A stretch of DNA of 64,000 nucleotides from Prevotella sp. OH937_COT-195 (GCF_003932845.1 NZ_RQZH01000012.1:26599-90598), one strand, 5' to 3'; positions 18,670 through 28,035 are shown, counted from the stretch's first letter. Notes: a model not told the origin generated them from the letters alone. Program-made: numbers and translations.

Positions 18670-18712
18670 AATGAATAAAGGCATAGATATTAAATCCATG
18701 CCTTTATTCATT
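18670..18712. terminator. Strong bidirectional hairpin between mmdC and panD
   Basis: AATGAATAAAGGCAT (18670-18684) pairs perfectly with ATGCCTTTATTCATT (18698-18712), 15 bp, 13-nt loop. It lies 20 bp after mmdC and 50 bp past the panD stop, so it can end both convergent transcripts. Confidence 0.75.
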
Positions 18713-18762
18713 CTATAAATTAAGTGTTAATTACAAATTGCCTTTGAGTTATATATTTTCAA

Positions 18763-19107
18763 CTAAAGCAAATTACCTTCTTTGGGAAATACCACTGTGG
18801 GGGTGTATGTTTTGGCTTCCTCAAAATCCATCATACAATATGCAATAATAATAACTGTATCCCCCACAACACATTTTCTTGCTGCAGCACCATTGAGACA
18901 TATACAGCCGGAACCACGTTTACCTTTTATTATGTATGTCTCCAACCGTTCGCCGTTGTTGTTGTTCACAATCTGAACTTTCTCTCCGGAAATAAGACCT
19001 GCCGCATCCATCAAATTCTCGTCAATGGTAATGCTACCCATATAATTGAGATTGGCCTCCGTGATTTTAACGCAATGCAACTTGCTCTTTAAAACCTCTA
19101 TCAACAT
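18763..19107 (-). CDS. panD: Aspartate 1-decarboxylase
   Basis: 114 residues. Makes beta-alanine for pantothenate and CoA. The self-cleavage site is Gly24-Ser25 (YMGSITID), exactly as in the E. coli enzyme, so the proenzyme can form its pyruvoyl cofactor. Conserved ICLNGAAAR appears near the middle. It lies 18 bp after panC in the same direction, forming a two-gene panCD operon; panB is not in this window. Length is slightly short of but within the family range. Confidence 0.95.
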   Translation of the reverse strand: MLIEVLKSKLHCVKITEANLNYMGSITIDENLMDAAGLISGEKVQIVNNNNGERLETYIIKGKRGSGCICLNGAAARKCVVGDTVIIIAYCMMDFEEAKTYTPTVVFPKEGNLL

Positions 19108-19125
19108 AATGAATATCTATATTGA

Positions 19126-19983
19126 TTAAAAATTATCTTTATATTTGATATGGTCTATCAAACGTATCGGTGTTTTTCCACAATATACGGTAATACAACC
19201 CACGATATGTTGACAGTCTTCCCAAGTTTTAACATCCTGCAATGTTTCTCCGTCAACGATTGAGAAATACTCGACACGCAATCTCTCATTGGAGTTTATG
19301 TCACAGACAACTTTCTCTTTCGTTTCCTCAATAGTATGATTTTTTGCATATTCAAGACTCGATTTCAACGTCTCATAAATCATGGGAGCCATCGCACGTT
19401 CATCCGAAGTAAGCAGCGTGTTACGCGAACTCTTTGCCAATCCGTCCTCTTCCCTGACTATAGGACACTCTACAATTTTCACACCAAGCCCTAAAGACTT
19501 CACCATTTCTTTAATTACCGCTATCTGCTGCCAATCCTTCTCTCCAAAATAAGCCTTGTCAGGGCGTACTATATAAAACAAACGGCTTACCACCTGACAC
19601 ACCCCGTTGAAATGCCCCGGACGGTGTGCACCTTCCATTACAGTAGAAATCGGTGGGTATTCAAAATGGCGGTTGTCCGGTTCCGGATACATATCGCCTA
19701 CCGTGGGAGCAAAAACATAGTCTGCCCCGACTTCATCAAGGAGACGGCAATCTGTATCAAGTGTACGTGGATAGTTTTTCAAATCTGTGGGATTGTCAAA
19801 CTGTGTAGGGTTCAAAAAAACACTGACAACCGTAATATCATTTTCTTGCAAACTGCGTTCTACGAGAGAGATATGCCCTTTATGCAATGCTCCCATGGTA
19901 GGAACAAGTCCTACTACCTTTCCTTCTTTGCGAACCTTGAACAATTCGTTCTGTAATTCGACAATTCTCTGAAATACTTTCAT
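19126..19983 (-). CDS. panC: Pantothenate synthetase
   Basis: 285 residues. ATP-dependent condensation of pantoate with beta-alanine. HxGH at 34-37 (GALHKGH) is the nucleotidyltransferase signature, KNYPRTLDTD and the KDWQQIAVI segment form the ATP/pantoate site, and the SSRNTLL helix is conserved. Feeds CoaX (52.1 kb), so the window holds three CoA pathway enzymes. ATG at 19983; no strong -7 box upstream (a weak TTACTTTG at about 20008-20015). Divergent from the glycogen-synthase-like gene. Confidence 0.95.
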   Translation of the reverse strand: MKVFQRIVELQNELFKVRKEGKVVGLVPTMGALHKGHISLVERSLQENDITVVSVFLNPTQFDNPTDLKNYPRTLDTDCRLLDEVGADYVFAPTVGDMYPEPDNRHFEYPPISTVMEGAHRPGHFNGVCQVVSRLFYIVRPDKAYFGEKDWQQIAVIKEMVKSLGLGVKIVECPIVREEDGLAKSSRNTLLTSDERAMAPMIYETLKSSLEYAKNHTIEETKEKVVCDINSNERLRVEYFSIVDGETLQDVKTWEDCQHIVGCITVYCGKTPIRLIDHIKYKDNF

Positions 19984-20125
19984 CTAAAACAATTAATGTT
20001 TAAAAGCGAGTGCAAAGTAACTACTTTTTTATGAATTATGCAAAGATTACTTTTAAAAATTGCCAATACACACATGCATTTGACTAAATTAAACAAAAAG
20101 TAATGAGAAATACGATTATATTTTG

Positions 20126-20133
20126 TACCTTTG
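20126..20133 (+). promoter_or_regulatory. -7 box for the glycogen-synthase-like gene
   Basis: TACCTTTG followed by CA, 27 bp before the ATG at 20160, a strong consensus match. Confidence 0.6.
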
Positions 20134-20159
20134 CATATATTTTATAAAAACAATATAAG

Positions 20160-20972
20160 ATGAAAGCAAAAAAAGTATTATTCATAAATCAGGAGATAAC
20201 TCCATACGTTCCGGAAAGTGAATTGTCATCTTTTGGAAGAAACGTACCACAAACAGTGCAGGAAAAAGGGTACGAAATAAGGACTTTCATGCCGAAATGG
20301 GGGACAATTAACGAACGTCGAGGACAGTTGCACGAGGTTATTCGCCTATCGAGAATGATGCTTATAATAGATGAGACAGACCACCCGCTTATAATAAAAG
20401 TGGCATCTATACCACAAACACGCATACAAGTGTATTTCATCGATAATGACGACTATTTCAGCAAACGGCAGATGGAGTCGGATGAAAACGGAGAAGAATA
20501 TCAAGACAACGGCGAGAGAGCCATTTTCTTTGCACGAGGTGTCCTTGAAACTGTCAAAAAACTGAGATGGACACCTGACATAATACATTGTCAGGGCTGG
20601 ATGAGCAGCATTGTTCCGCTTTACATTAAAACAGCATACCGAGACGAACCTTCATTCGCAAATACAAAAGTAATAACGTCATTGTTCAACAAAGCATTGC
20701 AAAACGATCTCGGGGAAAATTTCAAGAAATGTGTGGAATACAAAGAAGTAACATCCGAATTACTTGAGAAATATAATGACAAGTTCGATTTTACGGAATT
20801 GGGAAAACTCGCAATCGATTTCAGCGACGGGATAATAACCGCAGGAGACGAAATCAACAAAGAATTAATAAAATATGCCTCCGAAAAAAACATACCTGTA
20901 ATGCCGTTTAAGAAAGAACCGGACGGAGACGATTACAGCAATTTCTATGATGTCGTTTACGATAACAAATAA
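20160..20972 (+). CDS. Glycogen/starch synthase-like N-terminal domain protein
   Basis: 270 residues, about half of a normal GlgA (about 480). Only the N-terminal GT5 domain is present; the fold is recognised from VLFINQEITPYVPESELSSFGRNVPQTV, and IIHCQGWMSSIVPLYIKT matches the usual DIVHAHDWQTA-like segment. The KxGGLGDV motif that binds ADP-glucose reads SELSSFGRN here, and there is no C-terminal Rossmann domain, so catalytic glycogen synthesis is unlikely. I recall Bacteroidetes carrying such shortened proteins next to panC. Probably cotranscribed with the DUF4270 gene (19-bp gap). Function unknown. Confidence 0.75.
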   Translation: MKAKKVLFINQEITPYVPESELSSFGRNVPQTVQEKGYEIRTFMPKWGTINERRGQLHEVIRLSRMMLIIDETDHPLIIKVASIPQTRIQVYFIDNDDYFSKRQMESDENGEEYQDNGERAIFFARGVLETVKKLRWTPDIIHCQGWMSSIVPLYIKTAYRDEPSFANTKVITSLFNKALQNDLGENFKKCVEYKEVTSELLEKYNDKFDFTELGKLAIDFSDGIITAGDEINKELIKYASEKNIPVMPFKKEPDGDDYSNFYDVVYDNK

Positions 20973-20991
20973 ACAAGAAAAAATTACTTCG

Positions 20992-22479
20992 ATGAAAAAA
21001 AAGCTCATATATACGCTGACTCTATGCGCCTTACTATTAGTCTCATGTGATGACACAACCGATACAGTCGGCTCGTCACTGACTGAAAACAAAGACCATC
21101 TGAAAATAATGACGGACACGTTTATGGTGTCATCGCGCTCTATCGTGGCAGACTCTGTTCTGTCAAGAAACAGTATAGGCTATCTCGGAAGAATAAAAGA
21201 TCCAGAAACAGGGGCTATAATAACCGGGAATTTTATGACACAGTTCCATCTGCAGGATGACTATAAATTACCCGATGAAAACGACATCATTACAAAAGAA
21301 GAAGACGGAATATACGCAGATTCGTGCGAACTGCGCTTGTATTACAGAGATTTTTATGGTGATTCGCTCGCCACAATGAAAGTCACTGCATACGAAATGA
21401 CCAAACCTATGGAAGAAGGAACAATATATTATTCCAACTACAATCCCGAAGAGAAAGGATATATCGACGAATCAAGTTTCAAGGTAAGCAAGGTTTACAC
21501 CCTTTCAGATCTCAACTATAGTACAAAAGACAGAACCTCAAGTTCTTTTGTTCCGCATATATCCATATCGCTAAATCAGGAATATACCGACAAAAACGGA
21601 AAAAAATACAAAAATTACGGAACGTATATTATGAGGAAATACAAGGAAAATCCTGAATATTTCAAGAATTCATACAACTTTATACACAACGTATGCCCGG
21701 GCTTCTATTTTAAGACGGTAAACGGCATCGGGGCGATGGCAGGCGTTTACATCACGCAACTCAACATATTTTTCAAAGTCAAGAAAAAGGGGAAGCCGGT
21801 TGTCGTAACATCATCATTCTCCGGAACGGAGGAAGTAATACAAAAAACTGTCATAAACAATGACAAGAAATCTATTGAGAAACTTGCAGGAGACAACTCA
21901 TGTACATATTTGAGAACACCGGCGGGAATTTTCACAGAAATGACATTACCCGTCGAAGAAATAAGCAAAGGACACGACAACGATACACTCAACACGGCAA
22001 AAATAGTATTGAAGAGAATATATACGGGTGCAAACTCGAAATATACGCTTAAGAACGCATCAAGACTTTTGCTTATACAGAAAGACAGTTTGTATAGTTT
22101 CTTCGAGAAAAACAAATTGTACGACAACAAGAAGAGTTTCTTATCAGAGGTAAAAACAACCGGTAACAATACGGAGAACTCATACAACAACACTTATGTG
22201 TTCAGCAATATATCATCGCTTATTACATATATGAAAAAACTGAAGACGGAAGGAGAGAAAAGCGATGCAAAATGGACAACAAACCACCCGGATTGGAACA
22301 AGGTGGTGTTGGTACCGGTTTCAATAAGAATGACAGCCGGCAACACATACGCACCGGCACAGATAATTGGTGTTGACAACGAGATGGGGCTTACAAGTAC
22401 CAAACTCGTAGGTGGCAGTGCCAATCCTTATACACCAATAAAAATTAGTGTAGTGTATAGTAAATTCTCTAATAAATAA
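20992..22479 (+). CDS. DUF4270 family lipoprotein
   Basis: 495 residues from the ATG at 20992 (MKKKLIYTLTLCALLLVSCDD), a lipoprotein signal peptide with lipobox LVSC; longer ORF starts upstream would overlap the previous gene. DUF4270 proteins are Bacteroidetes-only, probably surface or periplasmic, function unknown. The body is rich in polar and aromatic residues and beta-strand-like, with no known catalytic motif visible. It follows the glycogen-synthase-like gene. Confidence 0.85.
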   Translation: MKKKLIYTLTLCALLLVSCDDTTDTVGSSLTENKDHLKIMTDTFMVSSRSIVADSVLSRNSIGYLGRIKDPETGAIITGNFMTQFHLQDDYKLPDENDIITKEEDGIYADSCELRLYYRDFYGDSLATMKVTAYEMTKPMEEGTIYYSNYNPEEKGYIDESSFKVSKVYTLSDLNYSTKDRTSSSFVPHISISLNQEYTDKNGKKYKNYGTYIMRKYKENPEYFKNSYNFIHNVCPGFYFKTVNGIGAMAGVYITQLNIFFKVKKKGKPVVVTSSFSGTEEVIQKTVINNDKKSIEKLAGDNSCTYLRTPAGIFTEMTLPVEEISKGHDNDTLNTAKIVLKRIYTGANSKYTLKNASRLLLIQKDSLYSFFEKNKLYDNKKSFLSEVKTTGNNTENSYNNTYVFSNISSLITYMKKLKTEGEKSDAKWTTNHPDWNKVVLVPVSIRMTAGNTYAPAQIIGVDNEMGLTSTKLVGGSANPYTPIKISVVYSKFSNK

Positions 22480-22489
22480 ATCTGTTGAA

Positions 22490-22618
22490 ATGGCAGACAA
22501 TTTCCTTGAATACAGCCGACAGGAATATGAAAAGAGGAAGGAAGAGTGGCTTGCAAAAAAGCGACACATGTCTAAAACAAAAAGACAAATAATGCCGCCG
22601 GAAGACGAAGCACTTTAA
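22490..22618 (+). CDS. Small charged 42-residue protein
   Basis: ATG at 22490 to TAA 22618, 10 bp after the DUF4270 stop: MADNFLEYSRQEYEKRKEEW then a basic end KAKRQI-type stretch. About half the residues are charged, and it reads as one helix. The close spacing suggests translation from the DUF4270 mRNA. I recall similar short DNFLE-like proteins in Bacteroidales genomes, but their function is unknown and this call rests mainly on context. Confidence 0.5.
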   Translation: MADNFLEYSRQEYEKRKEEWLAKKRHMSKTKRQIMPPEDEAL

Positions 22619-22811
22619 TCGCGAATTGCAGTAAACCGGAGGTATATTCCTTTCTCACAACATAATAATCATGTACAAGGCGATGAAAGTCTTGACATGC
22701 AACAATAATATAATCGACAAAAAGGAATATTAAGGCAAATAATCCCTACCCTTTTCTCGTTTATTTTAAAACCATTTGCGAAAGCATGCCACACAGTTCG
22801 CAAATTCGGCG

Positions 22812-22872
22812 ATATTTCAAAGTAAATTCGCCTGTTTTAGTCGATAAAACAGGCGAATTTACTTTGAAATAT
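22812..22872. repeat. Perfect 28-bp stem with GGCGAATTT core (repeat copy 2)
   Basis: Left arm 22812-22839 and right arm 22845-22872 are exact reverse complements with a 5-nt loop (GTCGA). It sits 19 bp past the cdd stop and after the 42-aa ORF, so it could terminate either. The arms contain AAATTCGCC/GGCGAATTT as in the repeats at 8.0, 46.1 and 60.2 kb, and CAAATTCGGCGATATTT just precedes it. Confidence 0.8.
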
Positions 22873-22890
22873 GAGCAAGTTATTGTATTT

Positions 22891-23367
22891 TCACATACTC
22901 TCATCATCAAAATTTAAAGGTAGTATGTCTTTTATACTTTCTAAAACATAAATTTTGTCTGCACCATATAAATATATTCGTATTTTTTGCTTGTGAATAT
23001 TTTCGGCCTCAAGAATTGCTTGTCTGCACGAACCGCACGGAGCAATTGGTTCCGTGGTAAAGCCTTTTTTATTACGCGCCGCTATTGCAAGTTGTTTAAT
23101 CGGTTGATCCGGATATTGCGACATCGCTGCAAATATAGCAGACCGTTCGGCACATATAGTCACGGAAAAAGCGGCATTCTCTTGATTTGCTCCCATAATC
23201 TCCAACCCATTGCCAAGCCTTATTGCCGCTCCCACTTTAAAATGCGAATAAGGAGAATATGAGTTATCCGTGGCTTTTTTTGCCATTTCAATAAATTTTT
23301 GTTCTTCCGGTGTCAGCTCGTTCATCTGACAAACAATAAATTTGTTTTCAATCGTAACTTCTTTCAT
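22891..23367 (-). CDS. cdd: Cytidine deaminase
   Basis: 158 residues. Zinc-dependent deamination of cytidine and deoxycytidine in pyrimidine salvage. The catalytic motifs are CAERSAIFAA (zinc Cys with catalytic Glu) and PCGSCRQAILE (two further zinc Cys). YSPYSHFKVGAA is the substrate-binding segment. Homotetrameric type by length. Monocistronic: ends near the strong hairpin and starts 26 bp downstream of the next gene's stop. Confidence 0.94.
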   Translation of the reverse strand: MKEVTIENKFIVCQMNELTPEEQKFIEMAKKATDNSYSPYSHFKVGAAIRLGNGLEIMGANQENAAFSVTICAERSAIFAAMSQYPDQPIKQLAIAARNKKGFTTEPIAPCGSCRQAILEAENIHKQKIRIYLYGADKIYVLESIKDILPLNFDDESM

Positions 23368-23392
23368 ATATTTTTAAATGTTATCAATTTTA

Positions 23393-24853
23393 CTATTCCT
23401 TAAACTCATAACAACCCATATCCGGCTTATCGTCACGCTCATTTCCGTCACGGTCGTTTTTTGTTGAATGGGATGCCGCAGCAGAACCAATTGCTTTTGA
23501 CTTTTCACTTAAATGAAAATCATAATGTTGTTTGTTTATGTCAACAAGTTTGAAATTTTTTTCTCCTCCGGAAATATTATCAGACGGATCTTCCCATATA
23601 ATATCGACAAAAAAACTCTTGTTTTTCTCATCTTTTATTTCCGGAGTACGAATTAAACAACTTGTAAACATATAATTAAAAGTGTTTTCTGAATCATCTT
23701 TTTCTCCGGACAATACATCTTCTGAATATCCGGTTATAATATTATTTACACATTGCATTGACAAGATGGGCAATGATTTATTTTCATACGAATTGGAAAA
23801 TCTCAAAGCCTGTCCTCTTTTTGAATCGAAAGGATAGAATTGGGCTATTGTAGAATTTCCTATAAAGGCATTTCCCCCGAATATAGCCAAACAATCTTTG
23901 AGAGTATTTGTTATCTGTGAATTATTGATATAAATATTACTATTTATTGATTTCACGCCATATCCTTGACAATTATGAATTATAGAGTTTTCAATGTTGA
24001 GTTTCCGTTTGGATACATTACTCGAATCGCATACTATTGCATTCATGGTACTATGTATGTCCGCATATTCAATCCTATTATTATATGATGTTTCAGTATA
24101 ATGTATTCCCTTCCATTGACCGCTTAACAAATCGTATGGAAGATAATCAAATATATTATCAAGACGTGCTCCTCTTAAAATTACGTTGTTTTCTTTTGTC
24201 CCTTTCAATATCAATGTTCCATCAACTTCTATACCGGCATTACTGTTGAAATATAAAGTTTGTCCGGCGGGAATTGTAAGTATGGCACCTTTTTTTACGT
24301 TTATAGTACCATTAACAAGAATAGGCAATTCGCTTTCTATTATTGTATCTCCGTAAATTACGAGATTGTTAATTTCTTTTGCATCCCAAGAAAAGGCATC
24401 AAGTATTATTTCATGTACGTTTCCACTTTCAAGTTTGAAAACAAGTTTGTCTTGAAGACGTTTTGCCTCACGCGTTCCATTTTTAGGAGATGTCAATTCA
24501 ACAAAAACCCGGATGCTGTCATTTTTTCTTATTTCTACATTTTGTACTTGAAATCCGGAAGAAGGACTGAGATAAACACCATCCACATTTACTCTGTAAC
24601 CAGTCTGATTACCATTAAGAAGCCTTACATTGTTACACCTCAAGTTTTTATCTGATTTATTGTAAACCCACATGGTTCTTGTACTTGATGGTACTTTGGA
24701 GAATATGGTGTCAAATTTTACTGTATCTTTAGAAAAATGCAAATGATAAGACGGTGAAGAAGAAAATTCCCCGTCTATACATGCAGAAATTGTCATTAAC
24801 ATGACCACCGATAATATAATATACTTATATGATTTCATAGTATTATAACGCAT
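23393..24853 (-). CDS. Lipoprotein with predicted right-handed parallel beta-helix
   Basis: 486 residues from the ATG at 24853, or 481 from the second ATG at 24838, which gives a clean signal MKSYKYIILSVVMLMTISAC with lipobox ISAC. The middle (about 200-400) shows short repeats with Asn/Ile/Gly turns (YADIHSTMNAIVCDSSNVSK, INNSQITNTLKDCLAI, NAFIGNSTIAQFY), typical of beta-helix coils as in pectate-lyase-like or right-handed helix surface proteins. DGNERDDKPDMGCYEF near the C-terminus is a commonly seen closing motif of such Bacteroidetes proteins. No enzyme motif identified. Confidence 0.75.
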   Translation of the reverse strand: MRYNTMKSYKYIILSVVMLMTISACIDGEFSSSPSYHLHFSKDTVKFDTIFSKVPSSTRTMWVYNKSDKNLRCNNVRLLNGNQTGYRVNVDGVYLSPSSGFQVQNVEIRKNDSIRVFVELTSPKNGTREAKRLQDKLVFKLESGNVHEIILDAFSWDAKEINNLVIYGDTIIESELPILVNGTINVKKGAILTIPAGQTLYFNSNAGIEVDGTLILKGTKENNVILRGARLDNIFDYLPYDLLSGQWKGIHYTETSYNNRIEYADIHSTMNAIVCDSSNVSKRKLNIENSIIHNCQGYGVKSINSNIYINNSQITNTLKDCLAIFGGNAFIGNSTIAQFYPFDSKRGQALRFSNSYENKSLPILSMQCVNNIITGYSEDVLSGEKDDSENTFNYMFTSCLIRTPEIKDEKNKSFFVDIIWEDPSDNISGGEKNFKLVDINKQHYDFHLSEKSKAIGSAAASHSTKNDRDGNERDDKPDMGCYEFKE

Positions 24854-24882
24854 GTAATCTACAATTATTATAAGTGGATGTT

Positions 24883-24890
24883 CAAAATTA
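24883..24890 (-). promoter_or_regulatory. -7 box for the beta-helix lipoprotein gene
   Basis: Minus-strand TAATTTTG, 30-45 bp upstream of the two candidate ATGs. Confidence 0.5.
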
Positions 24891-25014
24891 AACGTATATT
24901 GTTCGGTTCAATTTGTCTTGTTTTTCATTTGTCAAAATCTTCTTTCAAAATATTATGGCAATTAAATTTAAATATCAATTTGCCATAATCAGTTTTATGT
25001 GTTGATTACACAAT

Positions 25015-26538
25015 TCATCGGACATTTGTTTTTCTCTTTACAAAAACATAACACAATATTATTATTGCGACATATATGGAGAATACACCTGTTTTATTAA
25101 AATGAATGTTGTCAATACTTGCTCCCGGCAGTGATGAAATCCATATAAGACAATCGTCCATAACAGCAACTGCCAACGAGAGAATCTTTGCAATAGAATA
25201 TTGTATAACCGGGAGTGGTATTATCAGTAACAACATTCCACATATAATAATGATATATGTGCATGGTATGGCAATGAAGTTCGACAGAAGGAAATAACAA
25301 GAAAAGCGACCAAAATAATATGCGACAAGTGGTGCCACTGCTATTTGGGCGACACATGATACCACGATGAATTTCCATAAATAACGTACGATATTGTAAC
25401 GGAAAACAGAAGAATGCCATTCCATTGAAACAATCTTGGGGCAAATTGATAATATAAAAAGTACAGCAATGAAAGACATCTGAAATCCTACATCGAAAAT
25501 ACTTTCAGGAGTGATGAATATAATTATAAGCGCCGATAATGCCAATGTATTTATGGGCTGGGTATTTCTGTGTATTACGTCTAACATGCAAAATACACTA
25601 AGCATTATTGCCGAACGAAGCAAAGAAAAAGGCATGCCGGCAATGAATACAAATGCCCAAATTATTAATATGTTGAAAAGCGAGACGGCAACCCACCTTT
25701 TCCGTTTTCCCCAAGCATAAGTCAAAAAAAGGTATAGTATGCTGAGATGAAGTCCGGACATGGCAAGCACATGGGAAACACCGGTTACCGAAAATCTATC
25801 ACGCACAGATTTGTCTAACATCGACTTATCTCCCAAAGTCATGGCAGACGCAATTGCAAGTTCGTTGTTTTCCAATCCCGAAATTCGGAATTTATCAATC
25901 AAGACCTCTTTATATTTGACTGCCCGCAATCGCAATATGTCTAAAGTTGACAATTCGGAAAGTGATGTCCTTATTAAAGTCCATTTATTTGGTGTTATGA
26001 ATGCCGTACCGGAAATACCATGGCTTAGAAGATAGTTCTTATAATTGAAATTCCCTCGTTTGTAATCCTTTATTGGGGATATTGACGCATTGACAACTAT
26101 ACCGGTTCCTGTTTTCAAATGTCTGTATCTGTTTTCAACGGTATCACGCATTATACTTGCTTGTAATCTTTTTCCTGCCATTTCTCCCGTTGTTACTATT
26201 ACGTCACAACGCATCACTTTACCATGTTGTTTTGGCGAAGACATTATGACCGCTTGAAATATTGTACTTTCAGTAATATTAATCGACAATTCTTGTTGTG
26301 ATTTGTTGTACAATACTATTCCTAAAAATATGACAGCGACATAGAATACTATATCTCTAAATATCAAATTCTTATACGAGAGCAGTGCCATAAACAATAA
26401 TGCGATGAGCAGTGGTACGACAACGGTTTGATGAATTGCAAAATTATTTCCAATAACTATACCCAATATCAATGGCACTACAACTTTAACCAAAGGGTAT
26501 AACTTTGTTTTTTCAATCAAACTTAATCTGCGTCGCAA
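25015..26538 (-). CDS. comEC: ComEC/Rec2 family membrane protein
   Basis: About 507 residues, mostly transmembrane. N-terminal DUF4131-like region (helices at about 15-90 and an OB-fold-like stretch) then the Competence domain: VSHVLAMSGLHLSILYLF and FIAGMPFSLLRSAIMLSVF are family hallmarks. This channel imports single-stranded DNA in transformation. It lacks the C-terminal metallo-beta-lactamase nuclease domain found in many homologues. Start is a TTG at 26538 or 26520; no ATG is available before residue 50. Function in uptake is unproven here. Confidence 0.85.
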   Translation of the reverse strand: MRRRLSLIEKTKLYPLVKVVVPLILGIVIGNNFAIHQTVVVPLLIALLFMALLSYKNLIFRDIVFYVAVIFLGIVLYNKSQQELSINITESTIFQAVIMSSPKQHGKVMRCDVIVTTGEMAGKRLQASIMRDTVENRYRHLKTGTGIVVNASISPIKDYKRGNFNYKNYLLSHGISGTAFITPNKWTLIRTSLSELSTLDILRLRAVKYKEVLIDKFRISGLENNELAIASAMTLGDKSMLDKSVRDRFSVTGVSHVLAMSGLHLSILYLFLTYAWGKRKRWVAVSLFNILIIWAFVFIAGMPFSLLRSAIMLSVFCMLDVIHRNTQPINTLALSALIIIFITPESIFDVGFQMSFIAVLFILSICPKIVSMEWHSSVFRYNIVRYLWKFIVVSCVAQIAVAPLVAYYFGRFSCYFLLSNFIAIPCTYIIIICGMLLLIIPLPVIQYSIAKILSLAVAVMDDCLIWISSLPGASIDNIHFNKTGVFSIYVAIIILCYVFVKRKTNVR

Positions 26539-26577
26539 GATTTCATTCTTATTTAAAGTGACATCGTATTCTAATAT

Positions 26578-28002
26578 TTACTCTTTTGATGCTTCAAAAA
26601 AATAGCCTGTACCATCAAAGCAATGTGTACACACTCTTTCTTTTGGCAATCCGATGGCATCAATCAATGTTTCTATTTTATTGAATTTCAGACTTGACAG
26701 TCCTAAGCGTTTTCCTATCTCTTTTACCATTCGATTATATTCGTCAGAATCGGTTGTTGAGTATTTTTTAAGATTTTTATCGGGTATCCCTTCAAAATCA
26801 TTGATAACTTGACGAGTTATGAGTTCCATCTCGCTCTTTGAAGCCGTGAAGCCAATGAATGGGCAAGCATAAATCAACGGAGGACACGAAATGCGGGCAT
26901 GCACCTCCTTGGCACCATACTCAAAGAATTTTCTTACATTGTCACGCAGTTGTGTTCCTCTAACAATAGAATCATCACACATTACCACACGCTGTTCTTT
27001 TAGCAAGGCACGGTTGGGAATTAGTTTCATTTTTGCCACTAAGGAGCGACGACTTTGATTACCGGGAGTGAAACTCCTCGGCCAAGTCGGTGTATATTTC
27101 AAAACTGCACGTTTATATGGTATTCCATGCCCCTCTGCATATCCCAGGGCAGTTCCTATTCCGCTATCAGGAATTCCACACACACTATCTGCTTCGATAT
27201 CGTCTTCTTTACCCATTGCCTTACCATTGCTTTCCCGTACATATTCCGTATTTATACCTTCGAAATCACTCGTAGGGAAACCATAATATACCCACAAGAA
27301 AGAACATATCTGACATTTGGAAAATGGTCTTTTAAGAACTGTTATACCATCAGTCTTGATTTTTACTATTTCACCCGGACCTACGTCTTTTACCGGTTTG
27401 AAATCAAGATTGGGTAACGCCGTCGTCTCACTCGTCACTGCATACGCCCCTTCTTTTTTTCCTATTACAATAGGCGTGCGTCCCAACGCGTCTCGTGCGG
27501 TGATGATACCATCCTCTGTAAGTATAAGCATTGAACAGGAACCTTTAACCTTATCATATACATTTTTGATTCCCGCTTCGAAAGTATCCTCCATATTAAT
27601 CAAAAGAGCGACCAATTCCGTTTGATTAATATTATTGGCACTCATTTCACTTAAATGCATACGTCTTTCCATCAATTCCGATACTATCTCACGCATGTTG
27701 TTTACCTTTGCTACTGTAACAACAGCATATCGCCCCAAATGAGAATTGATGAGAATCGGTTGAGGATCTGTATCACTTATTACTCCTATACCGGAGTTGC
27801 CGGAAAACCCGTCAAGTTCTTTTTCAAAACGAGAACGGAAATAATCGCGTTCCAATGAATGAATGGAACGGGAAAAGCCGCGTTCTTCGTCAAACGTAAC
27901 AAGACCAGCACGTTTTGTACCAAGATGAGAGTTGTAATCCGTTCCATAGAACAAATCATTCACACAATCTTTTACAGAAATAGTTCCAAAAAAACCGCCC
28001 AT
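26578..28002 (-). CDS. PurF-like amidophosphoribosyltransferase without the N-terminal catalytic cysteine
   Basis: 474 residues with an Ntn-type glutaminase domain followed by a phosphoribosyltransferase domain. True PurF needs Cys as residue 1 after Met removal; this protein starts MGGFFGTISVKDC, with Gly at that place. The PRPP-binding motif VVMCDDSIVRGTQL is intact, and the domain boundary (PFSKCQICSFLWVYYGFP) matches the family. It may use ammonia, act in another pathway, or be regulatory. Bacteroidetes genomes normally have a second, canonical PurF. The start is fixed by a good promoter box 26 bp upstream. Confidence 0.85.
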   Translation of the reverse strand: MGGFFGTISVKDCVNDLFYGTDYNSHLGTKRAGLVTFDEERGFSRSIHSLERDYFRSRFEKELDGFSGNSGIGVISDTDPQPILINSHLGRYAVVTVAKVNNMREIVSELMERRMHLSEMSANNINQTELVALLINMEDTFEAGIKNVYDKVKGSCSMLILTEDGIITARDALGRTPIVIGKKEGAYAVTSETTALPNLDFKPVKDVGPGEIVKIKTDGITVLKRPFSKCQICSFLWVYYGFPTSDFEGINTEYVRESNGKAMGKEDDIEADSVCGIPDSGIGTALGYAEGHGIPYKRAVLKYTPTWPRSFTPGNQSRRSLVAKMKLIPNRALLKEQRVVMCDDSIVRGTQLRDNVRKFFEYGAKEVHARISCPPLIYACPFIGFTASKSEMELITRQVINDFEGIPDKNLKKYSTTDSDEYNRMVKEIGKRLGLSSLKFNKIETLIDAIGLPKERVCTHCFDGTGYFFEASKE

Positions 28003-28027
28003 TATATTATATTATTTTTTAAGGTAA

Positions 28028-28035
28028 CAAAGTTA
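28028..28035 (-). promoter_or_regulatory. -7 box for the PurF-like gene
   Basis: Minus-strand TAACTTTG, 26 bp before the ATG at 28002. Confidence 0.6.
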
